Shown piece by piece: positions 1 to 15,345 of a DNA stretch of 64,000 bases; position 1 is the stretch's first letter; each line of letters begins with the position of its first letter. Both the position numbers and the translations under genes were made by a program. Source of the DNA: Dipodascopsis uninucleata var. uninucleata (Eukaryota; Ascomycota; Lipomycetes; Lipomycetales; Lipomycetaceae); the NCBI GenBank assembly GCA_030568195.1, contig JAJLTO010000004.1, positions 868,001 to 932,000 of the forward strand. Reading direction: 5' to 3'. Under the pieces are notes generated by a model, which saw nothing but the letters and a program-made list of their open reading frames with translations, had not been told where the DNA came from and made no database searches.

Positions 1-2943
1 CTTCTGATGTTTCTCTTCTTCCAAACGGTGCTCTTCCTCGTCCAAAAATTCTTTTGTGTGTGTGTCTTGATATAGTCGGTTAACATACTTCAATCCTTCT
101 ATATTAAATCCCAATTCATCTTTTTGACGCTGAATAGCCAGGCGCAGGTTAGAGCGTACTGAGTCCAACATTGTGCGCATGATTTCATTTGCAATAATTT
201 GCTTGTAGTATGTACGAATCAAGAAAAACAAGACTCTTGAAGTCATGGCTATGTTCCACTCCTTCTTAGCCCAGATGTTAACAAACTGAAGTAATGAAAG
301 AATCTTATCAAATGGTAAAAGTAGCAGAGCATCCTGAAGTTGGCTAGGAGGAACCTTTTGTATAACACCAAGCACATATCGCTCGGCAGAGATATTATCT
401 AAAGCAGCAAACACTGCATGTCTTTGAGGAGGTGCTGCATTTGGATTCCTCCTTTTCACTTTGCTATGCTCTTCTACAATCTCAAGGTCCGCTATTGCAA
501 TATCCAAAGCTTCTGTGATTCTTTCACCAGCTACAAGAGTTTCAACAGTTTGCTTTCCAGAAGCAGAGGTAACCTCTTGATCATCACCCTCATTATCTAA
601 GCCAGAGTTGTCGTCCAGTGACTTGGCCAAGTTCGTTTCATAAAGTTCTTCCATTTCACGCTCGCGCTCCTCCTCTAAGAAGACTTGGTCATCTGTTTGC
701 TGCCAAATTCTTATACTTCTGTCATGTGAAGCGGACACTATATAATCACCAGAATGAGCGACAGCCAACGCCCAAATCTCAGATAAATGACCTTGCAGTT
801 TTTGTATATTTTCAAATTTGTCACCGTCCCAATACTTAACAAGCTTGTCTTTTGAAACCGAGAAGAAATTATGCGAACCAGGTTCAAAGGCTATTGACAT
901 GATGCTATCATCATGGGCAAATATTGATCTGTGACAATCACCGAAATCTAAACCCCATATCTTGATGTTTTTGTCAGCTGAACAACTAACTAGCAGCTTC
1001 GAATCATAAGATATATCCATTGATAAAACAGGAAGCTTATGCCCATAAAGACTCAGAAAGAACTTCAAGGTATCAATAAAGAAGACTTTGATCGTACTAT
1101 CTAGCAATGATGCCGCTACATATTTACCATCAGGAGAGAGTCGAACTGAGAGCACATCATCAGTGAGTTCTAAGGTGCGAGTGTGCTTTAGTTTCATCCT
1201 CGGTATCGTCCTCAAGGTTCCAGGAATTTCTTCTTGGATGATCTTGAACGACCAAAATTTGACGGATTTATCAGCACTACCTGTTACAAGACCCTTTCCG
1301 TCATGCATTACCTGCATTGACCATAATGAACCATCATGCGCATCAATAGTGTCCAAAAGGGAAGAACTTGCTACATCAAACATTTCAATCTGACCAGTTT
1401 TAGTACCAACAAGAATAATTGAATCTCCTGGAAGGAATGTAGAGCAAAGAGCATATCCGCATTCAAATGTTCGAATGCAGTTTGTAGTTTTCACATTCCA
1501 TATCTTCAGTAATCCATTGGAAGCAGATGCAAGCATTGCATCATCAGAACTAATAGAAAGTGATCTGATGTCCGACCGATGACCTGGAATATCAAGAGAA
1601 TACACTTTGTTATACTCTGGAGGACCACTACTCTTCTTTATCTTTTCAGGAACATGTATGTTGTATAACTCTAGGCTATTCGATGATAGTGAAACTAAAA
1701 GATTAAGACTACCTCTTTTCTCCAATCCTGCTTCAGTAAGAGCCCAATCAATACTTCTCACCCTAGAAGGCGTTCTGATAATAACAAAAAGAGAGTATAT
1801 TTCATTTACGTCATCTTCGTTGAAAACTTTTAATTCAGATTCGCCATAGTCTCCTTTCGCTTGGAGCTTCTCTTTCATTCGAGAGCGCTTACGATTTATG
1901 CTCTTCTTGACTTCCGCTTTCGATCTAATTCTGTAAACTTCTACCGATCTATCTGTACCATGTACAGCAAAAAAAGGAGCTAACGGATGGAATATTAAGG
2001 TAACAGGCCGCTCCCTGTTCTGTCGCACAATTATTCCTTCTAGATGTAGTTTATTTCCGTCCTCGGGGTTGTTTATATCCAGCCTCCAAACCTTGATTTC
2101 ACCATCTGATGCTGCTGTCATGACTGTCCTATTATCTGCATGTACACTCAACGCCCAGCATTCATCTCTGTGTGCGATATGGGTTTCCATACAATACTGC
2201 GTGGCAATATCCCACAATTTAACTAATCCATCTTTGGACGTACTAATTATAAAGTCTTCCCTATTACCTTCTTCAGATTCTATAAACTCTTGTTGATTGC
2301 TATCATCGTTATTCGATTCTGCCTTCGTAGGTTGATTAGATATAATGAATTCAATACCTGTTATCTGATCCTTATGACTACGCAGACGGTATAAGCCTAC
2401 TTCCGATATAATATCCCATACTATTATATTCGAGTCTCTTGATCCACTTGCAAGCCTGATACCCTCGCTGTCGAACTTCAAGACCGAAATAGCAGACTTG
2501 TGCCCATTAAAAGTGACAACTATTGTTTCCGTCTTTAGATCCCATACTCGAATTACACCATCAGAATAGCTGTTATAAACACATAGAAAAGAGTCAGTAT
2601 GTCAATTCTAGTCACAAATAAAGAAAATTTCATATAACAATAATTGCGCGCCCATGGAATATATATTCGTAACGAAAAAATTTCATTCCACTTACCCAGC
2701 AGCAACAATGTCTTCTCCGTGTTTTGCGATAGCTGTGATTTCCGTCTTGATATCTAGTTCATTAAGTTTTGCAATCCTCTCTCCCTTCTTAAGATCCCAA
2801 ATCATCAAACTCTCCAGTGCTCCAACAACCGCTCGACCTGCCGATGTTGATGACGATGACGATGGGATCCAAAATGCGTTGCAATTAGACGAGATGACCC
2901 CAAAGGCCGCATCGGGCTCAAACCGAGAATATGATTTGACCAT
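1..2943 (-). CDS. UTP12: U3 snoRNP component UTP12/DIP2 (WD40 protein), C-terminus cut by window edge
   Basis: Two exons, 2943-2696 and 2569-1, joined across a 126-bp intron (GTAAGTG donor) in phase 2; the frame stays open to base 1. The N-terminus MVKSYSRFEPDAAFGVI is the hallmark start of Dip2/Utp12 (WDR3 in animals). The protein is a string of WD40 repeats, for example YSDGVIRVWDL straight after the intron and VTGSADKSVKFW near 1270, followed by an alpha-helical Utp12 C-terminal domain. 939 codons are visible and yeast Dip2 has 943, so only a few residues are missing; the last ones seen form an acidic-basic helix (EFLDEEEHRLEEEKHQ). Known family role: UTP-B subcomplex of the small-subunit processome, needed for 18S pre-rRNA cleavage in the nucleolus. 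An RRPE/PAC-type promoter lies about 100 bp upstream. Identification is very secure. Confidence 0.95.
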
Positions 2944-3600
2944 TAATGTATAATAACTATTTTAATTATATTTCTATTATTCAATCCAATTTACTTTAAA
3001 AAACTACTAAATAGGTCTGAGCAGTTATTTGAGATTCTCTACTCATCTACAAGTCATGAAAAATTTATATTAAAAATTGTTCTTGAATCTCGAAATTTTT
3101 TTGTCCCAAAGAGATAATGTCACAAATTTGACACATATGCCATAAAACTTTAGGGCCAGTAACATCTTCGACTCAGGGGTAAAAAGCCATTTAATATAGT
3201 TGACTCAAATATAATATAATAAACTAGAAATATCACATAGAGATTAATACCAACAATAACAGTCAATGATGATAAACATTCGTATAGAGGAGGAAGATAG
3301 GGATGCTCTACAAATATAGTAACACTACCTCATAATTCCATTACTTCAAAGCACTCAAGCGACTTATATATATGATGTATACATTCGATTTGATAAGTCT
3401 CAAAAAGGGAAAACAATTTACATACACACATATATATACATACATCATCTTTATGAGATAGTCTGGAAAAGCGAAGCATAGGCTCAAGTTTAAAAAGACA
3501 GAGTAGGTAAAGAACAATAGAAAAAAAATTTCTAGCTTCAAATTAGATTGACCGCACAAATTTGGAAAAAGCACCTTAACTCGCCTTCCCGTCCCAACAT
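2944..3600. other. Intergenic region between UTP12 start and CDC48 end
   Basis: 657 bp holding the UTP12 promoter (right of 2943) and the CDC48 3' region (left part of the minus-strand transcript). It is AT-rich, with TATATA runs near 3428-3440 that may belong to the CDC48 3' end. No coding signal is seen apart from a spurious non-ATG frame at 3341-3574. Confidence 0.7.
3042..3066. promoter_or_regulatory. RRPE plus PAC-core promoter element of UTP12
   Basis: TGAAAAATTT at 3057-3066 is an exact match to the rRNA-processing element (RRPE). CTCATC at 3042-3047 (GATGAG on the gene strand) is the core of the PAC element. They lie 114 and about 100 bp upstream of the UTP12 ATG. In yeasts this pair marks ribosome-biogenesis genes (Stb3 and Dot6/Tod6 sites). 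The flanks of the PAC core do not fit the full consensus, so that half is weaker. Confidence 0.6.
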
Positions 3601-6611
<3,011 letters not shown>

Positions 6612-7749
6612 GATTCACAGGTTATTTAAATTCCAGTTGTATTTCTGTTTCTTTCACGATACCAGAATATCAGCACTAATGATGAATAGTCGAGTACCTT
6701 TCTTTCACCAAACAAGAAAGCTGTTTAAGTCAATATACGCTACTTTCACTTTCAGATTAATGATCAAAGTCTAGAAATGATTTTTTCTTGAAACACTCTA
6801 AAAATGACGATGAAAGTAGTCCTGGTGAAATTGATAAAACAGGTTTGTGACAATGATGATGCTAAGAGAGCCGTAGGAAGAGAGATTACTTACATATACT
6901 CCGTAGTCACATACAAATAACGTAAGAAGGAAGCCTAAAGAAAGAGCATAATAGAGTTGGTGTGACAACAGGGTAATTCTCCATACTAGCTTAGTAATTA
7001 AAGTTGCCACTCAATTAATAATAGAGCACTCAAGATTATATAAAGATTTGATCTGAAGTGGTGCAAGGTTACAAGATAGCCCACTTGGTAGAAGTTCTAC
7101 TGACTGGAAATCTACGTGCACTCGGATGCGCTGTAATATATATAGCTACTTATATAGAAACATGACTTGCAAGTGAGCTCTGTACGGACATATAGGATGG
7201 GCGCACTAAAGGCTAAGGACAAAAATAAGGAATATTATGACTCGAAAGTGTACAAATGTTATCGGGGCGCTGTTAATCGATGTGGAGGCGATAATGACAC
7301 GTAGCCCTACATCTTGTTTATGGAAAAGTGGATCTATAAGCTGCCAATAAATAATATAAGGCAAATGGAAGTAAACAGACGAGCCTACATTGAGAACGGA
7401 AAAAGAAATTTTTTTACACCTAAACTTGATTGATTACTGTTCAGAATACTCGAGAAGTAAGTACGTAACGCGCAGACAAGATATTATACCCAAGCAACAT
7501 CAGTATCTAGATATGATAATCTTGAAGTCGCTTCGACCGAACTGAGAAGCAATAACAAATTGACTAACCGTAATGAAAGAGAACATGATATATTTTCCAA
7601 AAAGACAACGTAGACATGAGCGTATAATAAATATATTAGAGGATGACCAAGTCAATGAGCAGTAGTTGCAGAACTAGCACATTGTGAATATGTAACGACC
7701 AAAAAGAAGCAAAATGAGATGAATCGAAATTTAGAATAATTAGCCGTAA
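6612..7749. other. Intergenic region upstream of CDC48, downstream of SPG1
   Basis: 1.1 kb carrying the CDC48 promoter and the SPG1 3' region. GTGGCAA (minus strand, about 7003-7009) matches the core of the PACE/Rpn4 box known from proteasome and CDC48 promoters in yeast, but it is about 390 bp upstream and could be chance. A 70-codon open frame at 6798-7010 lacks an ATG start. No RNA gene is supported. Confidence 0.6.
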
Positions 7750-8687
7750 TTATACGTCTTGATAGATCAGTAAAGGCTCCCCGATATTGGTTATCTCTGG
7801 TATCGTGCATTTTAAATCGAAAGCCTTCGAAAGAACAATCTTAAATATCTTATAATGAAATCATTATTAGCAACCAGATAAGTAAAAGGGGTCACACGAG
7901 TGCTATAAATACTAAAACAAGTAAGGACCGGGCGTACCTTTTGAATATTAATCGAATGACTTGTTGAGCAAAATATTAAGCTTGCTTTCATTACTTTCGC
8001 AAATCGTTTGGCCTGGATAAGAGAATAAAATTAATATTATAGCAAGAATGTAACAAGTTCTTTGTTAGATATGTACCTGTTTTGTGATCTCCTCTTGATC
8101 TTCCCTGGGAAATGTCACAAAATGATCGTATTTCGTTCCAACAAGAAACGGAATAGCAGTCTGGTCATAAATGTAAACAGTCAATTTCTCCACAATCGCG
8201 ACAACATGAAAACAAAAACCAAAGCTAATATATATCGATGGCTAACCTTATTAAAACCACGAGCTTGTCGATACCACTCCTTGATAGAATTAAGAGTGGA
8301 TTTCCTAGTAAGATCGAACATAAATAAAATTGCTACAGCATCATTTGAAACTAAAGGCAACATATTGACGAATTCACGCTGTCCACCTAAATCCCAAATT
8401 GAGAATGTGATCTCCGTATTTCGTATCGATATGGTTTTTTCCATAAAATTGACCCCTAAGGTCTGGATATAATCTTCATTGAAGCTGCCCTCGACGTATT
8501 TTACCATCAGCGATGTTTTACCTATCTGAGCATCGCCAATCATTCCAACCTTGATAACCACTCTACATTTCCATGTTCCAGTCAGTAGCAAATAACTAAA
8601 AGATAAGACAATGAAAGCCTCTTACGCATTTCGCTTCGAAGAAGCATCGCTCTCTCCATGTGAATTCGAAACCGCAGCTGAGGACAT
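7750..8687 (-). CDS. SPG1: Ras-like GTPase Spg1/Tem1, septation initiation and mitotic exit
   Basis: Five exons: 8687-8626, 8562-8247, 8160-8077, 8012-7938 and 7848-7750, total 211 aa; all junctions keep phase. The GTPase fold is complete: P-loop [10 protein letters not shown], switch region with [16 protein letters not shown] for G3, the Spg1/Tem1-type G4 GTKYD in exon 3 and CSTSHSIN for G5. The C-terminal segment [12 protein letters not shown]...CTIPEI is family-typical, and there is no CaaX box, as expected. Known role: spindle-pole GTPase that activates the Cdc7/Cdc15-type kinase cascade (SIN in fission yeast, MEN in budding yeast) for cytokinesis. S. pombe Spg1 has 198 aa and yeast Tem1 245 aa. 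The start follows a short Ser-rich leader ([17 protein letters not shown]) resembling filamentous-fungal orthologues. Confidence 0.95.
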
Positions 8688-9548
8688 GACTATTATTTGA
8701 TGATCTCCGACTTCTCTGGCCAGTTAGCCTGTAGTTAGCCTGTAGTTAGCCTGTAGTTATCGTCTGTCATAGTCAGTTATTATTCTAAAATCCGCTGCTC
8801 AGCTCTGATTATACTTATTACCCTATTATTCACTACCTTGTAATTTACCAAAATCGTTTCGATATTTTCGTTCGTCTATTCCAAAAGTCTTGAACAATCG
8901 TTCCCGCTGCCAATGTGTAAATAACTATGGCATATAGGCTTTCTCTAGCTCGCACCAGCTCGAAGACAGCAGGGAGACCACCTGTACTGTTGTAATTCTA
9001 GTGAATAACCAAAAAATGCCCAGATGCTGACCAAAATATTAGAAGTATTGATAGGAGTCTAAAAAGAGAATTATCAAGAAGATGACCGTTAAGTGAAAGG
9101 GGTGTGTTTGTGAATTTTGACGCGGCCTCACTAAACTATTTTGTTCTTCCTACTGTTTTGTTTGTTTACGTTAATTTCGTCCGGGTAATTATTTATGTCC
9201 TATCCTACACGAACGTATATATAGTTGCTGGATACTGAAACAATACACCTTTGTACAGAATGAACAAGTACCTGCAAGAAGTAACAGTTCTGGTAGATAC
9301 TAAGCAGATAACTGAAAATTTAAAATTGCAAAGATATGATTATTCTATATCAGGTCGATTTCGGGCAAAATATAATAATTAACGTAGTAATTACATATCT
9401 GTACAATTAAAGCGATCTTAGATCAACCAATACAATCAACGATTGAAGCTCTCTATCTATTACTATTAACATTGAATATTTCAACAAGTTTAATATCTCC
9501 AAGTCTAGGTATACATTCACCAAATATTATCCTTGACTTAACCGTACT
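8688..9548. other. Intergenic region: SPG1 promoter and LAG1 3' region
   Basis: 861 bp. It contains an 11-bp tandem repeat just upstream of SPG1 and a CCGGGTAA Reb1-like motif at 9181-9188. No coding frame of interest was seen. Confidence 0.6.
8722..8759. repeat. 11-bp tandem repeat in SPG1 promoter/5' UTR
   Basis: AGTTAGCCTGT is repeated three times exactly (8722-8732, 8733-8743, 8744-8754) and followed by a partial AGTTA. It sits 35-72 bp upstream of the SPG1 start codon, probably in the 5' UTR or at the promoter. Confidence 0.9.
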
Positions 9549-10936
9549 TTACTCAGTTTTCTTCTCGTTGGTAACGTGCTTCTGGCTAGTTTTATTATTG
9601 TCGTCATCATCATCGTCATCATCGTCATCATCATCATCATCACTTCGGACATCCTTAGCAACATCCATGAAAATATAACGATACACAATCCGTAAGATCA
9701 AGAAAAGCCAGTAACAATTGACAGCCTGCAAAGCAAAGAGAAGTGAGAACGTAATGTACTGAGATATCCAGCACTTGTATTGTTGGGTTTCCCAGTTGAG
9801 AGTGAAATCACCAACGCTTCGAAACTCAGTAAGAACAGCCCATAGAATTCTCAGATTAAGATAGTGGCGTAGATAAACCCAGCTCGCCACGAAGAACATG
9901 ACAAAAGGACCAATAGCAGGATGATTAAGATAATTGAGGGTTTTTGTTATAGCTAACGTTAGGTCAGAGATATCCATAGTGATGTAAACAGGAAGACCCA
10001 TCCAAGTGAAATGAAATCTGTAGGAACAGAAAATAAGAGCAATTGTGACGATATGATGAAATACTAATTCTCTGAAATCCTTTCGGGGTCGTTCAAGCTG
10101 GAGGAGCAACACCAGTGATTGCTGTGTCCAAAACGCAGCCTGAAGCAAGTAATAGAGCTTGAAATCGGCCTCATGAGTCTTGTGAGGATAGTTCTCAAAC
10201 ATCGGACGAGTTTCAAAATACCATAGAGGCATATGGTACATGATATACTACATATAATAAGGAAATAGTTAGCAAGAGAGACAATAAATATGAGAACGTT
10301 TGTGAAGTCACTTACCAATCCACAAGGCGAGGTAATTGAATAATACACAATAGCCCAAGTCTGTTCCATGAATCGTCTAATTTTTCCACGCTTAGTAAGC
10401 CCACAACGCCTAGCAAGAGGCTCAAGCAGCTGTTGCATAACGAATTCTCTGAAAAAAAGGAATACGATCATATAATAGAATACGAGCGCAAAGTCTTTCT
10501 TTCCCTTTCCATAGAGGACAGGTTCTCCGGGAAAAACAGGATCGATTTTATACGAAAGGAACAAGTAAGGGTACAAAAAATTGTTAGGCGATTTGTCCTT
10601 CGACAATAAAAAGATTATGGGTGGAATAAGAGATAGAATTAGTGGATTAATCCAGGTTTTGCGAAAGCTAGCTTCTCTGTAAATAAACCACATTCTTTTC
10701 AGCTTTCCTGGAGCAGTATCATTGTCTGTAGATCCATTTTCATTTTTTCCCTTCCCTCCAGTTATTGAGAGTGCACGCTGACGCTTCCGGCTCCCTCTGA
10801 TCTGGGTTTCAGTAGCCTGCATAGTTGACAAACTTGGAGACGTATTATCTCCAAAAGAAAAGTTGCCGACAGAAGAAGTACGGCGCGCCCTCGTCTGAGG
10901 CGTTTCCTTAGAAGTCATTTTCCCTTTGGAAGTCAC
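9549..10936 (-). CDS. LAG1: Ceramide synthase subunit, LAG1/LAC1 family
   Basis: Two exons, 10936-10316 and 10247-9549, in phase 0, giving 439 aa. The multi-spanning TLC domain (about residues 150-400) includes the Lag1 motif: the catalytic His pair in FHHIVTIALIFCSYRFHF and the downstream Asp pair in MDISDLTLAITKTLNYL. The exon junction falls in the conserved YYSITSPCGL/YIMYHMPLWYF segment. The N-terminal 80 residues are basic and Ser/Thr-rich. The C-terminus carries an acidic tail with a 14-residue aspartate run, encoded by a GAT/GAC repeat, in place of the CK2-site acidic tail seen in yeast Lag1. Known role: acyl-CoA-dependent N-acylation of sphingoid bases in the ER. One copy is seen here; whether a LAC1 paralogue exists elsewhere is unknown. 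Confidence 0.95.
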
Positions 10937-13000
10937 GACAAAGCAGTATAGTAAATTAAGATAATACGTTGATTGACCTACGTCAGTTATTAGGTCTTTG
11001 ACTTTCCCTTAATAGTCCTTCAGTTTGTCCTTCGACTCTAAGTAGCACTATTCGGCAAGTACAAGAACTGTATATTGATAGCACCTGAGAACACGTTTAG
11101 TAGTAAAATCGAATTTGTATACCTAGATTCGAGCGAGAAGGAGTTAATATGATAAACTCATCAATAACTAGACAATTTTTCTCCGGTTTTGGGTCATAAT
11201 TAAGACTTTGCTGCAACAGATGAGCTCAAGCTACTTCAGAAGTAGATCTAATATAAGTCTCAGAACAAAGACATCCTCATTCAAAGGTTTTAAAGGTAAT
11301 GGCTCTTACAAAATAGGAGATGCTGACGAAATATTGCAAATGCAAACATGCACATACCTCTATTAAATTATTCCTCTCAACACAGCCGAGCTATCCTGAA
11401 TAGCTGCACGACTTAATAGTTGTTTATTTATTAATGGTCTTCACCGCTCTTGTGCCCAGCAACCGTACTCGTTTAAATTTCTTTTTGTGTCCTGCTGTAA
11501 TAAAGCACTCAGCTGTGATTCAGAGACAGAATATTTTTCAATTTCGTAATTGAAATAAGAGATAAGATTAAATGTCTGTTAAAAACAAAGATGATGTTGC
11601 AGTGGGTGTCTAAATGTTATGCGCCCAGAAGTTTTTTTTTTGTGCAGATACTTGGGTTATGTATTTATATAAGTGATCTCTTGGACATACCCACTGTGAC
11701 TACCCCCTCTTCAAAAATATTTGTTTTACCAGTTACCTTGCAAATTTAGGTAATCGGATATATACAGCCGAATAATTTCCGCAATTCTAGTCTTTTTGAG
11801 TGGTTAAAGGTTTGTGAGAAGTTTCATCCTATGGATAAGCAGAGGAAATTAGGGTGGAATCAGAGGTCCAAATCCACAGACCCAAGTTGGCTCTATGGCC
11901 TGGGGCAAGGGTGGAAACTGGGTGGAAACTGGAACAACCGCAAAGACATTCTTGAAGCGAAAAAAATGATATGACATACGGGCGACTACTTGAGTAGTCA
12001 AATAGTAACTAAGGAGACAAGACGTAGTTCTAGATTGGCGAATCTAAGGACTTTTTTGTAGTGGTTCTGATGCAAGTGGATGCAACACGATAGTAGCTTG
12101 CTGTATAAGATATTTGAAAGAAAAGCACCATCTTCGTAGCGAGGCGTTGACCGTCCAAATTCGTTATATCACAAGCCGCACTGAAGCCATAACGAGACCA
12201 CTGTTTCCAAATGTCTTCTAGTCGCGACAGAAGGAGAGTAGACTTATAATGAAAAAGGAAGTGAAATTTGGCACAACGGGCTCTTGTTAATCACATTCCA
12301 TGTCATCATGACCATAACTCTGAACTTATTGTTTTGTTTGTTTTTCTTGCATGTTTTTGAGTTAGACTAAGCTGGCGATAGCCGAGGTCATTTATACTGT
12401 ACATAAGAAATGTAGTTTGCTTGTAATATATATAGCCTTGCAAAATCTGTTAACCTGAACTTGTATGTCATGAGTGTCGGATTTTTTTCTAAATTTTGTA
12501 TTCGTTTTCAGGTTTTCATATTCTCAATATAGTAGCGCGTTTCAATCAGAAAGTGCCTTACCGAGAGAGGACCATAAGAAGCGTAGATTCAAAAATAGCC
12601 GGAGAAGCTATAAGGTATTAGGAAGTAATAGTAATAAAAGCTAATTCCCGTGATGCTACGCAATATATGGCCGTTGTGTTGATTAACAATAAATTCATTT
12701 AACGACAATCTGGCGTGCTCTACATGTTCGTGTTGGAATTAAAACTTTGCTTGCCACAGTACAGATTTTGGTAGACTCATAACAAATAAATGAGTATCCT
12801 ACTACCACAGCAAAGCTCTAATTATTTAATTTCTTTGCTCTTTAATACATTCTCCACCGCATACCTCTTCGTCGCACAGCCGGCCACTAAAGCAGAAAAA
12901 AGAATTTAGGCGAGCTTATTAAGAACGAGCAGTACTTAGTTGTGACACAGGTGTTCGGGAAACGACCAACCGCTCAGATTCCTCAGAGATTTATAACTAC
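10937..13000. other. 2-kb intergenic region between divergent LAG1 and the ChaC gene
   Basis: No open frame longer than about 60 codons, no tRNA-like fold and no obvious repeat. A TACCCCCTC block near 11701-11709 contains a CCCCT stress-response element core. It is long for this window and may hold regulatory DNA for both genes or an unseen non-coding RNA. Confidence 0.5.
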
Positions 13001-13801
13001 ATGTCTCCTCCTCCGCCACCAGCTCTAACACAAACACCACCGACTCCTGGTGCACCCTCGGAAACAGTTAACAGCAATGAGCTGATACTACCACTTTATG
13101 CTACAGAACCGTTACCTACCACAGTCAATCCACGCAAGTTGCTCGATCCAGTATCTGAACTCGACCACAACCAGTTCTGGATATTTGGCTATGGATCGCT
13201 TATATTCAAGCCTCCTAGTTCTGTTGCACAAGCAGTACCGGGATATATATCTGGATATGTAAGACGGTTTTGGCAGCAATCTCACGATCATCGCGGTACC
13301 CCAGACAAGCCCGGTAGGGTGGTGACCCTCATAGAGCGCGAGTTTTGGAAGACCCTGGGAGATTCAGAGGCAGAGTTTAGTAGCACGGACGCAAGTAATC
13401 GCGATGCAAGAACCTGGGGAGTAGCGTATCGAATCAAGACAGAAGATGTCCCAGCCGTGGCTTCTGCACTAGATCTTCGCGAGCAGAACGGATATACAAT
13501 TCATCTAGTCCCATTTTATCCTGCGTCGTCGTCTCTGATCCAGCCCATTCCTTCAATTGTCTACATTGGCACACCAGATAACCCAGCCTTTGCAGGCATT
13601 GAACACCCAGATACAGTTGCGCGTATTATACATGAGTCGATCGGACCTTCCGGTCTGAACAAAGATTACTTGTACAAGCTAGGAGAAGCGCTAGAGAAGT
13701 TACACCCCGAGTCTGATTTGGATCATCATGTGAATGGACTTATAAGACGAGTCAAAGAACTGGAGAAGCAGAAACAAAATGGTCATGATGCAAACAACTG
13801 A
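13001..13801 (+). CDS. ChaC-type gamma-glutamylcyclotransferase (glutathione-specific)
   Basis: Single exon, 266 aa. After a Pro-rich, probably disordered leader of about 50 residues comes the ChaC fold: FWIFGYGSLIFKP (the YGSL substrate-binding loop), VRRFWQQSHDHRGTP, PGRVVTLI and WGVAYRI, then the catalytic glutamate in LDLREQNGY and the later VYIGTPDNPAFAG. Known reaction: cleavage of glutathione to 5-oxoproline and Cys-Gly in the cytosol (yeast Gcg1, fission yeast Gcg1). All expected residues are present, so it should be active. The ATG at 13001 is the first in frame and gives a length close to fungal homologues. The C-terminus ends in a charged helix. Confidence 0.93.
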   Translation: MSPPPPPALTQTPPTPGAPSETVNSNELILPLYATEPLPTTVNPRKLLDPVSELDHNQFWIFGYGSLIFKPPSSVAQAVPGYISGYVRRFWQQSHDHRGTPDKPGRVVTLIEREFWKTLGDSEAEFSSTDASNRDARTWGVAYRIKTEDVPAVASALDLREQNGYTIHLVPFYPASSSLIQPIPSIVYIGTPDNPAFAGIEHPDTVARIIHESIGPSGLNKDYLYKLGEALEKLHPESDLDHHVNGLIRRVKELEKQKQNGHDANN

Positions 13802-14350
13802 AATAGTCTTTTTTAAGTCATAGCTTTGTTTTCGGATACATAATTCAAAGATAGAACTATTGTAATATATTTTACTATTCCGTCCGAGTTATCACGGCTG
13901 AATGAGTAAGAGATAGAAATACTACGCAACAAAAGAGGAAAATTGTCCGCAATATATAGCATAATAAGCAAATCATTAACTATGCAATACAAATCTCATA
14001 TACTCAAACAAAATACACCAACTTCAAGTCAAGTTGATATAAATTAGGACAGAAGTAAAAGCACAATTAATATAACATTTAAAGTCATGAAGTTCATCAA
14101 ATTTGAGTGATTTTCAACTTCATCTAACAATTGAACTACATATTAAATAAAATATTTTGCATAATATCCCCATATACCAGTTCCCAAAACAATATATATA
14201 TAGATAGATAGATAAATAAATAAAAAGATAGGAAAAATCTAACTATATACATATAGACAAATATAACAATCAAATAAATGGCTAAAATACGCAGAAACTT
14301 AAAATAACAAAAGATAAAATTATAGCAAACCCCAGCATAAAAAATTAAAT
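13802..14350. other. Convergent 3' region between the ChaC gene and RLM1
   Basis: 549 bp of very AT-rich sequence with TATATA and AGATAGATAGATAAATAAATAAA-like simple stretches around 14195-14225. Shared 3' UTR and terminator space for two convergent genes; no coding frame. Confidence 0.65.
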
Positions 14351-15263
14351 TTACACGGCAGCTTCTTCCCTTTTATATCGCTTTTCATCATGTCCTTCAT
14401 TAAATTCATCTCCGTATCGTTTTCCTCCATTGTTACCGGTTAGTTTACTATCATCCCGTCCTACCATAGAACTCCCTGTATTTGCACTCGGCATTCGGTC
14501 ACGACTAAAAGACTGAGAAGCTGACACGACAACAGGAGTATGGAACTGTAGAGGACTTGGAAGTAAATCTTGACCTAACAGACCAGTTCTAGCACTGAAT
14601 GGAGCATTCCAATCTGCGGGCGTATACAGTATGGAAGGTGACGGTAGTAAATCAGATACGTATCGAGATGGTAAAGCAGAAACGGGAGTCTGTTCACGAG
14701 CAAATCCTACACCAGTAGTAGCATTTTGCGGTAAGCCAGACTGTGGACCAGAAACAATATGAGTATTTGTAGAGCCATTTGAAGGTCGAGCAAAAGGATT
14801 TCCGGGACCACCCATTGACATGCTATTAAGATAGTTCGAAGGCGACGGCGGTGGTAAAACAACAGCAGGAGAAGGCAGATCTTTTAGAGCAGAAGCTGAC
14901 AAGGGAGGCACAGCACTACCATCCTGAGATGGAGGAGACGAAGACACAGCAGTCGATGGATCGGTTGAGTTTTCGGTTTGTTTTTGATTACCAGGCTTCG
15001 CGGTTCCATTGGTCTGGACTGCGCCATTGGAAGTACCACCAGAAGGATTACTATCCGGAGGAATTCTGATTTTCAGCTTCGGCCGCATACTGGGAATACC
15101 ACATGCCTGAGAAGCTGAACCGCCTATATCCATGAAAGCTGGAGGACTAAGTGAAGGCAAATGAGAATATTGCTGTTGCTGCTGTTGCTGTTGTTGTGGT
15201 TGTTGCTGTGGTTGTTGCTGTGGTTGTTGCTGTTGCTGCTGTTGCTGCTGCTGTTGCTGCTGC

Positions 15264-15345
<82 letters not shown>

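Noticed and set aside
7066-7136. tRNA-Ser-like stretch (AGCCCACTTGGTAG ... CTGGAAATC)
   Set aside because: The anticodon stem does not pair and no usable B box or T arm follows; at most a degenerate relic or chance.
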